Positions 16,948-23,723 of a DNA stretch of 64,000 nt are shown here, in pieces; position 1 is the first letter of the stretch; the number at the start of each line of letters is the position of its first letter. The stretch is from AC-51 sp963749895 (lineage in GTDB: Bacteria > Actinomycetota > UBA4738 > HRBIN12): NCBI GenBank assembly GCA_963749895.1, contig CAVVOG010000003.1:1054001-1118000 (forward strand), given 5' to 3'. Below the pieces are notes generated by a model. That model was not told the DNA's origin. It did not search any database and worked only from the letters and a program-made list of their open reading frames with translations. Position numbers and translations under genes: made by a program.

Positions 16948-17100
16948 ATGGCCGAGAAGAAGATCGAGCCGAAGGCACCCGAGAAGGCCGAGCCGGCCGC
17001 CGGCGCACGCGACGCAGCCGAGCGCGACACGCTCCGCCGCACCAAGCGCGTCACGAAGCGCGCCACGAAGCGGGTCTCCAAGAAGACCACCCGCAAGTAG
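16948..17100 (+). CDS. Small Lys/Arg-rich basic peptide
   Basis: 50 aa. The first half is charged and Ala/Glu/Pro rich (MAEKKIEPKAPEKAEPAAG), the second half is a basic repeat of TKR/TKRV units (KRVTKRATKRVSKKTTRK) like the tails of histone H1-like or HupB proteins. This suggests nucleic-acid binding; a peptide substrate of the neighbouring protease is also conceivable. The start at 16948 has AGGAGG about 12 bases upstream and a weaker GAGGG adjacent. It lies behind the CRP-box array and ahead of a strong hairpin, so it may be a separately regulated short transcript. Confidence 0.65.
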   Translation: MAEKKIEPKAPEKAEPAAGARDAAERDTLRRTKRVTKRATKRVSKKTTRK

Positions 17101-17114
17101 GCACCGAGTCGTCA

Positions 17115-17147
17115 CCGAGGGCCCCGGGCGAAGCCCGGGGCCCTCGG
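17115..17147 (+). terminator. Strong GC hairpin after the basic peptide
   Basis: A perfect 15-bp inverted repeat with arms at 17115-17129 and 17133-17147 and a GAA loop. There is no T-tract, as is common in high-GC actinobacteria. It follows the basic-peptide stop by 14 bases and precedes the Crp-family promoter. Confidence 0.75.
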
Positions 17148-17181
17148 CATGCCGGGGTCGCGCGCGCCACCCGACCTGGGG

Positions 17182-17187
17182 TAGGGT
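17182..17187 (+). promoter_or_regulatory. -10 hexamer of the Crp-family gene
   Basis: TAGGGT ends seven bases before the GTG start at 17195, the spacing expected for a leaderless actinobacterial transcript. There is no ribosome-binding site between them. The start region reads GTGACGCGCACC, which happens to resemble half a CRP-like box. Confidence 0.5.
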
Positions 17188-17194
17188 CCGCGCC

Positions 17195-17902
17195 GTGACG
17201 CGCACCGTCCCTCGCCCCCAGGATCTGGCCCGCGTGATGGCCGCGTCCCCCTTCCTGGCGGACGTGCCGCGCAACCGGGTCGCCGCCCTCGCGGAGCAGG
17301 GCACGACCCATCGGTTCCGGCGCGGCACGTACGTCTGCCACCAGGGCGACCCGGCGGACGAGGTGTTCTTCCTGATCGAGGGCAGGATCGAGATCAGCTC
17401 GGTGAGTCCCACCGGGACCAGGGTGCTCCACGCTGCCGTGGATCTCCCACAGTTCCTCGGGGAGCTGGGGGTCCTCGGTGACCAGGCGCGTGCGGCGGAT
17501 CTGCTGACCCTCGAGGACTCCGACATCTGGGCCACCGACGCGGAGGTCTTCCTCGGCTTCGTCACGTCGGAGCCCCGCTCCGCCCGCGAGGTACTCCGGG
17601 CGCTCGCCCGTCAGGTCCAGGAGCACCAGGCCTTCGCCGACGATCTCCTCTACCTCGACCTGAAGGGTCGCGTCGCGAAACGGCTGCTCCAGATGGGGAC
17701 GCCATCGCTCGCCGAGCTCCCACCGTCTGGGACCGCCGTCGGGCCGATCACCCACGCCGACCTCGCGAGCCTGTGCGGCGGCAGCCGCGAGAACGTCACT
17801 CGCATCCTGAAGGACCTGGAACGCCGAAGCCTGATCGCACGCGACACGAACCGGTACGTCCTGAAGAAGATCGCTGCGCTGGCGAAGATCGCGGATCTCT
17901 AG
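17195..17902 (+). CDS. Crp/Fnr-family transcriptional regulator
   Basis: 235 aa. The effector domain (about 15-130) has the jelly-roll motifs RFRRGTYVCHQGDPADEVFFLIEG and FLGELGVLGDQARAAD. The Arg of the phosphate cassette is kept but the usual following Ser/Thr is Ala, so cyclic-nucleotide affinity is uncertain. No Fnr cysteine cluster is seen. The C-terminal winged helix holds GGSRENVTRILKDLERRSLI, which keeps the Arg, Glu and Arg positions E. coli CRP uses to read GTGA (SRETVGRILK). It probably binds the GTGAC-N4-GTCAC boxes in this window. It converges on rimM with a three-base overlap. Confidence 0.88.
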   Translation: MTRTVPRPQDLARVMAASPFLADVPRNRVAALAEQGTTHRFRRGTYVCHQGDPADEVFFLIEGRIEISSVSPTGTRVLHAAVDLPQFLGELGVLGDQARAADLLTLEDSDIWATDAEVFLGFVTSEPRSAREVLRALARQVQEHQAFADDLLYLDLKGRVAKRLLQMGTPSLAELPPSGTAVGPITHADLASLCGGSRENVTRILKDLERRSLIARDTNRYVLKKIAALAKIADL

Positions 17903-18420
17903 CCCTCGTCGTCTTCGGGTGCGGTGAGGCCGGGGACCTCGCGGACCTCGATCCGCTTCGCCTCGACGTCGACCTCGATCAGCAGGTCCTTCAGCGCCGG
18001 CACGAGCGTCTCGACCCCCGCCTCGTCGACCGCCACCCACAGGTCGTTCGCGGGGTTGGCGATGACCTCGCGCACCTCACCCAGGTCGCGACCGACCTCG
18101 GTCACCACGCGGCAACCCTCCAGCTGATGCGGCCACCACTCGTCCGCGCCGAGTTCGGGGAGCCACGACTCCGGGACGACGAGGGTCGTCCCCCGCAGCG
18201 CCTCGGCCTCGGTGCGGTCGGTTACCTCGGAGAACGCCACCGTGAGCCGGGACCCCTGCGCGCGGGAGCTCCGCACCGTCAGCGACCGACCGTCCTCCGT
18301 GTAGACGACGGAGCCGGCGGACCAGCGGTCGGGGTTGTCGGAACGGTTCTGGACGGCGACCTCGCCACGGAGACCGTGTGCCCGGGTCACGACGCCGACG
18401 ACGACCGTCGGCTCGTCCAC
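17899..18420 (-). CDS. rimM: 16S rRNA processing protein RimM
   Basis: 30S maturation factor that binds S19 and helps form the 16S rRNA 3' head. 173 aa with N-terminal barrel (VVGVVTRAHGLRGEVAVQ) and C-terminal PRC barrel (GCRVVTEVGRDLGEVREVI...DLWVAV), the usual size. Start GTG at 18418-18420, one base after the khpA stop. It belongs with rpsP, khpA and, in most genomes, trmD. Confidence 0.93.
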   Translation of the reverse strand: MDEPTVVVGVVTRAHGLRGEVAVQNRSDNPDRWSAGSVVYTEDGRSLTVRSSRAQGSRLTVAFSEVTDRTEAEALRGTTLVVPESWLPELGADEWWPHQLEGCRVVTEVGRDLGEVREVIANPANDLWVAVDEAGVETLVPALKDLLIEVDVEAKRIEVREVPGLTAPEDDEG

Positions 18421-18421
18421 C

Positions 18422-18652
18422 TCAGTCCTCGAAGTCGACGCGGGCCGCCAGGTGCTGCCGCCCGGCGGCCGCTCGGACCACCTGTCGGATCGCCTTGGCC
18501 GTGCGGCCCCCGCGGCCGATCAGCTTGCCGAGCTCACCGTCGGCGACCCGCACGACGTAGACGGGACCTCGGTCGTCGTGGGACTCGTGGACCTCGACGG
18601 CGTCGGGCTCGTCCACGAGCTCACGGCAGAGGAACTCGACGAGCTCCTTCAC
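18422..18652 (-). CDS. khpA: KH-domain RNA-binding protein KhpA
   Basis: 76 aa, a single KH domain with the loop LIGRGGRTAKAIRQVV (GxxG as GRGG). In Gram-positives KhpA pairs with KhpB/Jag to bind RNA and affects cell size and division. It sits in the conserved slot between rpsP and rimM with a one-base gap on either side. The acidic segment EPDAVEVHESHDDRG is typical of the family. Confidence 0.92.
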   Translation of the reverse strand: MKELVEFLCRELVDEPDAVEVHESHDDRGPVYVVRVADGELGKLIGRGGRTAKAIRQVVRAAAGRQHLAARVDFED

Positions 18653-18653
18653 G

Positions 18654-19106
18654 TCAGGCCTCGGCGCTCTCCTCCGCCGGCGTCTCCGCCTCGGCGGGCT
18701 CGGGCTCGGCGGGGGCCGGCTCTGCGGCCGGCGGCTGCGCCGCAGCCTTCTCGGCCTCGGCTGCCCTCGCCTGCGCCTTCTTCGAGAGCTTCTCCTTCAC
18801 GAGCCGCTCAGGCTTGGGGCCGCCCGCCACCTTGCCCGCGGACGGACGCTCGGCGACGAACGTCTCCCAGATCCCGACCTTCGACATCAGGTTGCGGACC
18901 TGGCTCGACGGCTGGGCGCCGACCCGGAGCCAGTGGAGGGCCCGCTCCTCGTCGATCTCGATCAGCGAGGGGTCGCTGAGCGGGTGGTACTTGCCGATCG
19001 CCTCGATGAACCGCCCGTCGCGGGGAGCCCGCTGGTCGGCCACCACGACACGGTAGAAGGGACGCTTCTTCGAACCCATCCGCCGCAGCCGGATCCTCGT
19101 CGCCAT
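18654..19106 (-). CDS. rpsP: 30S ribosomal protein S16 with Ala/Glu tail
   Basis: Core residues 1-85 carry IRLRRMGSKKRPFYRVVVADQR and the EERALHWLRVGAQPSSQVRNLM segment. A tail of about 60 residues rich in Ala, Glu and Pro follows, giving 150 aa where about 85-90 is the minimum. Such tails on S16 are known in actinobacteria. First gene of the rpsP-khpA-rimM unit. Confidence 0.93.
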   Translation of the reverse strand: MATRIRLRRMGSKKRPFYRVVVADQRAPRDGRFIEAIGKYHPLSDPSLIEIDEERALHWLRVGAQPSSQVRNLMSKVGIWETFVAERPSAGKVAGGPKPERLVKEKLSKKAQARAAEAEKAAAQPPAAEPAPAEPEPAEAETPAEESAEA

Positions 19107-19134
19107 GCTTCGTTCCTCTTCCTCGTGGTCTCGT

Positions 19135-20478
19135 CTAGCGCTTCGGGAGCTTCGTAGGCACCTTCATGCCCGGAACCCGTTTGCCGCCCATCATCGTCCG
19201 CATCATCTTCCTCGCACCCTCGAAGTCCTTGAGGAGCGAGTTGACGTCGGCGGTCGTCACCCCGGACCCGTTCGCGATCCGCAGGCGGCGCGACCCGGAG
19301 ATGATAGCGGGATTCCGCCGCTCCTCGAGGGTCATCGACAGGATCATGGCTTCCGCACGCCCGAGCTCCCCCTCGTCGACCGCCTCGGACAGCTCCTTCA
19401 TCGCGCCGCGACCCCCCGGCATGCCCGGCATCATCTTCAGGAGGTCCTGCAGCGGTCCGAGCTTGCGCATCTCCCGGAGCTGCGTCAGGAAGTCCTCCAG
19501 GTTGAACTGGCCCTTCATCATCTGCTCGGCGGCGGCAACCGCGGCTTCCTGGTCGACCTTGTCCTGGGCCCTGTCGATCAGGGTGAGGACGTCGCCCATC
19601 CCGAGGATCCGGCCGGCCATCCGGTCCGGGTAGAAGGGCTCGAGGTCGTCGACCTTCTCCCCAGTCCCCACGAAGAACACCGGTCGACCGGTGACGTGAG
19701 TCATCGACAGCGCCGCGCCGCCACGGGCGTCGCCGTCGAGCTTCGTCAGGATGAACCCGGTCGTGTCGACGTCACGCATGAACTCGCGGGCCTGCACGAC
19801 GGCGTCTTGGCCGGTCATCGCGTCGCACGACATCAGGACGTGCACCGGCTTCGTCACGTCCTTGATCTTCCGCGCCTGCTTCATCATCTCCGGGTCGACG
19901 TGCAGGCGACCCGCGGTGTCGATGATCACGACGTCGGCGCCGGTGCGCACGGCTTCCTTGACCCCGTTCTTCGCGAGCCTGACCGGGTCCCGGCCCTCGG
20001 ACCAGACGGGGACGCCGATCTCCTGACCGAGCGTCCGCAGCTGCTCGACGGCGGCCGGACGCTCGAGGTCGGCGGCCACCAGGAGCGGCCGCTTGCCCTT
20101 CGCCTTGAGGTGCTTCGCGAGCTTCGCGCACGCGGTCGTCTTCCCGGAGCCCTGGACCCCGGCCATCATGACGACCGCGGGGGCCGAGCCGGTGAGCGTG
20201 AAGGGGCGGTGCTCCCCTCCGAGCGTCACGGTCAGTTCCTCGTCCATCACCTTCACGACCTGCTGGGCAGGCGAGAGGCTCTTCATGACCTCCTCGGACA
20301 GCGCGCGCTCGCGCACCCGCGAGAGCAGGTCGTCGGTCACCTCGACGGCCACGTCGGCCTCGAGCAGCGCCGTGCGGATGTCCCCCAGGGCGTTGTCGAC
20401 CTGCTTCGGGTGCAGCTTGCCCCGCTGCCGGAGCTTCTTGAAGACGCCATCCAGGCGGTCGGTGAGCGTGTCGAACAT
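19135..20478 (-). CDS. ffh: Signal recognition particle protein Ffh
   Basis: GTPase that binds signal sequences and delivers ribosomes to the membrane. 447 aa from ATG 20476-20478 (MFDTLTDRLDGVFKKL). N domain first, then the G domain with GVQGSGKTTACAKLA, DTAGRLHVD and TKLDGDARGG, then the methionine-rich M domain (LLKMMPGMPGG, MMRTMMGGKRVPGM) that binds 4.5S RNA and signal peptides. No ribosome site lies directly ahead of the ATG; GGAGG is about 25 bases upstream. A TACACT hexamer in the gap shared with the divergent histidine kinase may be its -10. Its receptor FtsY is encoded downstream. Confidence 0.95.
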   Translation of the reverse strand: MFDTLTDRLDGVFKKLRQRGKLHPKQVDNALGDIRTALLEADVAVEVTDDLLSRVRERALSEEVMKSLSPAQQVVKVMDEELTVTLGGEHRPFTLTGSAPAVVMMAGVQGSGKTTACAKLAKHLKAKGKRPLLVAADLERPAAVEQLRTLGQEIGVPVWSEGRDPVRLAKNGVKEAVRTGADVVIIDTAGRLHVDPEMMKQARKIKDVTKPVHVLMSCDAMTGQDAVVQAREFMRDVDTTGFILTKLDGDARGGAALSMTHVTGRPVFFVGTGEKVDDLEPFYPDRMAGRILGMGDVLTLIDRAQDKVDQEAAVAAAEQMMKGQFNLEDFLTQLREMRKLGPLQDLLKMMPGMPGGRGAMKELSEAVDEGELGRAEAMILSMTLEERRNPAIISGSRRLRIANGSGVTTADVNSLLKDFEGARKMMRTMMGGKRVPGMKVPTKLPKR

Positions 20479-20566
20479 AGATGAGATGGAGTTGGTGATC
20501 GTCCTCCGGCGTGGGTGCACGCCGGGCGCCTAGTGTATCGGCCGGGACGACCGGGACGAGGTGTGG

Positions 20567-22405
20567 ATGAGCAGCTCACGTTCGATCGACGACGCCCGCC
20601 GCCTCGAACGGCTCCTGATCGTGGTGCGCTGGTGCGTGGCGGCGTTCGGCGTCGTCCAGGTCGCCCTCGCGGTCCGCGACCCGCGTGCTGACGGGTTCGC
20701 GCTCACCCTCGGCGCCGCCCTCGTGTTCGGGTTGCTCGTCGGGAACCTCCTCCTGTCGCACGCGCTGCCGACCGCGGTGGACGCTCGGCGCCTGCGCACC
20801 CTGGGGGCGGTTGCCTTCGGACTCGACGCCGCGGCGATCCTCGGACTCATCTGGCTCGCCTCGAACGGCCCCGCCGATCCGGTATGGGTCGTGGGCTACC
20901 TCCTCCCCCTCGAGGGCGCCGCACGGTGGGGGCTCCCCGGTGCGGTCCTGGGGGCGGCCCTGTTCCTCGGGGGGGAGGTCGCGCGCGAGCTGCACCTGCA
21001 GGAGACGGCCCCCCGACGGGCCGTCGGTGCGCCGGTGATCGCGTTCCGTGCCGTGATGGCGCTCGTCGTCGGTGCCGTTGCGGGTGCCTTCGCCTCATCG
21101 TTCCGTCGCGAGGCCGCCCGTGCGGAGGAGCGTGCCCGCGAGGTGGAGGCGGCGCTCGGACGCGCGCAGGATGCTGCCGCGCGAGAACGACAGGCCAGGG
21201 GTGAAGTCGCGGCCTTCCACGCGGCGATCCTGACCGAACCCGATCGCGACCACCTGGAAGAGACGCTGCAGGAGATGGCCGATGCGATCGCGCGGGAGAT
21301 CGATGCCCGCGCGATCGGGTTGCTCGTCCGCCGACACGGATCGGCGGGCGAGGTCGCGTTCGAGGCCCTGGGTGTCCACGGCGACCCCGGGTACCTCCGC
21401 CGCGACCTCCTCCCGGTCGCGTCCAACCCCGTCGGGGCCGCCGCGGGTGAAGGTGAGCCGATCCTCGCCGAGCGCGACGTCGTCGCACCGATGCGCGTGC
21501 GCGGCGACATCGTGGGTGCCCTCCACGAGCGCGTTGCGGAAGGGCCCGCTCCCGACGGGGAACGGCTTCGGTTGCTCGACCGTCTCGCCGACCAGCTCGG
21601 GCTTCTCCTGGAGGCGGCCCGCCTGCGTGCCGATCAGGAGGACACGGTCCGCCGCCTTCGCGAGCTCGACGAGATGAAGACCGACTTCGTCGCCATCACG
21701 AGCCACGAGCTGCGGACGCCACTGTCAGGGATCCGCGGCTTCGTCGACATGCTGCGCCGCCGTGGCGACGAGCTCTCCGCCGATGAGCGCGAGGAGTACC
21801 TGGGGATCGTGATGGTGCAGACCGATCGGCTGATCGGCCTCGTCGAGGATCTGCTGGTGGTGTCTCGGATCGAGGCGGGGGCGCTGACCCTCGACCCGGA
21901 GGAGACCGACGTGGCGCCGTTCCTGGACGGGGTGGTCCGAGCCCTCGGTGAGAGCGGCGAGCGGGTTCACGTCTATGCGGGCGACGCCGCTCCGGATCGC
22001 GTCGTCGTCGACCCCGCCCGGCTGTCACAGATCCTCACGAACCTGATCCACAACGCCGTGAAGTTCTCGGAGGAGACGTCCGACATCACGGTCAGGTGGT
22101 CGACGCCGGTCGCAGGTGTCGTCGCGTTCGCGGTGGCCGACGAAGGCAGGGGGATCGACCCGGACGAGCTCCCACGGGTCTTCGATCGGTTCCACCAGAC
22201 CGAGCGATCGATCGCCCACAGCGAGGGCTTCGGGCTCGGCCTCTACATCACGAAGCTCCTGACCGAGGCGATGGGCGGCTGGATCGACGTGACGTCGACG
22301 CTCGGCGAGGGGACCACCTTCACGGTCACCTTGCCGGTGAACCGGAGCCTCCCCGAGCCTGCGCGAGGACCGCGAGCAGCGCGACCGGGCCGAACGGCTT
22401 CGTGA
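20567..22405 (+). CDS. Membrane sensor histidine kinase with GAF domain
   Basis: 612 aa from ATG 20567 (GACGAGG site upstream). About six transmembrane segments in residues 15-180, a coiled-coil linker, a GAF-like domain (about 220-345), then HisKA with the phosphorylated His in AITSHELRTPLSGIRGF (near 385) and HATPase_c with N box LIHNAVKFSEE, DEGRGIDPDELP and GFGLGLYITKLL. It autophosphorylates in response to an unknown signal. The 3' end overlaps, antisense, the single-domain response regulator at 22326, the likely partner. Divergent from ffh. Confidence 0.9.
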   Translation: MSSSRSIDDARRLERLLIVVRWCVAAFGVVQVALAVRDPRADGFALTLGAALVFGLLVGNLLLSHALPTAVDARRLRTLGAVAFGLDAAAILGLIWLASNGPADPVWVVGYLLPLEGAARWGLPGAVLGAALFLGGEVARELHLQETAPRRAVGAPVIAFRAVMALVVGAVAGAFASSFRREAARAEERAREVEAALGRAQDAAARERQARGEVAAFHAAILTEPDRDHLEETLQEMADAIAREIDARAIGLLVRRHGSAGEVAFEALGVHGDPGYLRRDLLPVASNPVGAAAGEGEPILAERDVVAPMRVRGDIVGALHERVAEGPAPDGERLRLLDRLADQLGLLLEAARLRADQEDTVRRLRELDEMKTDFVAITSHELRTPLSGIRGFVDMLRRRGDELSADEREEYLGIVMVQTDRLIGLVEDLLVVSRIEAGALTLDPEETDVAPFLDGVVRALGESGERVHVYAGDAAPDRVVVDPARLSQILTNLIHNAVKFSEETSDITVRWSTPVAGVVAFAVADEGRGIDPDELPRVFDRFHQTERSIAHSEGFGLGLYITKLLTEAMGGWIDVTSTLGEGTTFTVTLPVNRSLPEPARGPRAARPGRTAS

Positions 22406-22715
22406 GGTAGCCCGCGGCCCCCGACGCCATCACGTCGGCTCTTCCCTCCTCCCCTTCCGCGGTCACGACGACGACGGGTATCTGCGCGGTGATCGGGTCG
22501 GCTTTGAGCCGGCGCAGGACGTCCCCACCACTCACGACGGGGATGTTGAGGTCCAAGATGAGCAGGTCGGGTGGCTCAGCGGCGACCTGCGCGAGCGCGG
22601 TGCGCCCGTCGACGGCTTCCCGCACGCGATAGCCCTCGACCTCGAGGATCGCGCGCAGGGCGCCTCGCATCGTCGGATGGTCCTCGACCACCAGGACCGT
22701 CGGGCCCGGACTCAT
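22326..22715 (-). CDS. Single-domain response regulator (CheY-like receiver)
   Basis: 129 aa, one receiver domain and no output domain. Phospho-acceptor Asp in LLILDLNIPVVSG (near 54), acidic pair in VVEDHP, Thr in VVVTAEG and Lys in YLTKPFGP are all present, so it should be phosphorylatable. The ATG overlaps the ftsY stop (ATGA), so it is translationally coupled to ftsY. The last 80 bases lie antisense to the end of the histidine kinase gene; both reading frames keep conserved residues close to the overlap. Confidence 0.88.
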   Translation of the reverse strand: MSPGPTVLVVEDHPTMRGALRAILEVEGYRVREAVDGRTALAQVAAEPPDLLILDLNIPVVSGGDVLRRLKADPITAQIPVVVVTAEGEEGRADVMASGAAGYLTKPFGPVALLAVLAQARGGSGSPAR

Positions 22716-23713
22716 CCCTCGAGGAGCCGGTCGGCGAACGCCGCGCCGTCGAACGGCAGGAGGTCGTCGGGCTTCTCGCCGACCCCGACGAAGCGGATCG
22801 GCACGCCGAGCTCTTCACGGACAGCCAGGACCGTTCCCCCCTTGGCCGACCCGTCGGTCTTCGTGAGCACGACCCCGGTGAGCTCGACCGCCTCGGTGAA
22901 CGCCCGCGCCTGCGCGATGCCGTTCTGTCCCGTCTGAGCATCGAGGATCAGGAGGGTCTCGTCGACGTCGGCACCGGCCTTCTCGATCACGCGCTTGACC
23001 TTCTTGAGCTCCTCCATCAGGGGCTGCTTCGTGTGGAGCCGTCCGGCCGTGTCCACGATCAACACGTCGCTCCGTCGGGCGGTCGCCGACTTCACGGCGT
23101 CGAAGGCAACGGCGCCCGGGTCCGCCCCGCGGTCCTGGCTCACGAGGTGCGCACCGGCCCGCTCGGCCCAGACCTCGAGCTGCTCCCCCGCCGCCGCCCG
23201 GAAGGTGTCGGAGGCCGCGAGCGACACCGCCTTGCCCTCGGCCGCGAGTGAACGCGCGAGCTTGCCGATCGTCGTCGTCTTCCCGCTCCCGTTCACGCCG
23301 ACCACCAAGATCACGCTCAGCTCGCCGGCAGGCAGGTGCAGGGGTTCGTCGGGACCGAGGATCCGGACGATCTCCTCTCGGACGAGCGCAACCGGATCGG
23401 TCCCGTCGCGGTAGTCCGCCTTCACACGCCCCACGAGATCGGCGGCGCCCTTCGGCCCGATGTCGGCCTTCAGCAGCACCGACTCGAGCTCTGCCCAGAC
23501 ATCGGCATCCGGTCTGGAGAAGGCCGCTCTGACCCTGGCGCCTAGGCCTTCGCTCCGGAACCCTCCTCCTGACGCCCCGCGGGGTCGGCCGACGGCGGGC
23601 GCGCGCGGTCCCTCGGAGACCTTCTCCCGAGGCGTCCGCCTCCTGCCGACCAGGACGACGCCGACCACGACCAAGAGGAGGACGACGATCGCGATGAAGA
23701 TCGGGGCTTCCAC
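22712..23713 (-). CDS. ftsY: SRP receptor GTPase FtsY
   Basis: 333 aa. Begins with a single transmembrane helix (IFIAIVVLLLVVVGVVLVG), unlike E. coli FtsY but usual in actinobacteria, then a short basic linker and the NG domain: GVNGSGKTTTIGKLA, DTAGRLHTKQ, TKTDGSAKGG and the closing GVGEKPDDLLPFD. Docks Ffh-ribosome complexes at the translocon. Ten bases downstream of smc and coupled to the response regulator. Confidence 0.94.
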   Translation of the reverse strand: MEAPIFIAIVVLLLVVVGVVLVGRRRTPREKVSEGPRAPAVGRPRGASGGGFRSEGLGARVRAAFSRPDADVWAELESVLLKADIGPKGAADLVGRVKADYRDGTDPVALVREEIVRILGPDEPLHLPAGELSVILVVGVNGSGKTTTIGKLARSLAAEGKAVSLAASDTFRAAAGEQLEVWAERAGAHLVSQDRGADPGAVAFDAVKSATARRSDVLIVDTAGRLHTKQPLMEELKKVKRVIEKAGADVDETLLILDAQTGQNGIAQARAFTEAVELTGVVLTKTDGSAKGGTVLAVREELGVPIRFVGVGEKPDDLLPFDGAAFADRLLEG

Positions 23714-23723
23714 GCTGGCGAGG

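Noticed and set aside
17115..17147. Perfect 15-bp palindrome considered as a regulator operator
   Set aside because: Position just after a stop codon and a three-base loop fit a terminator better.
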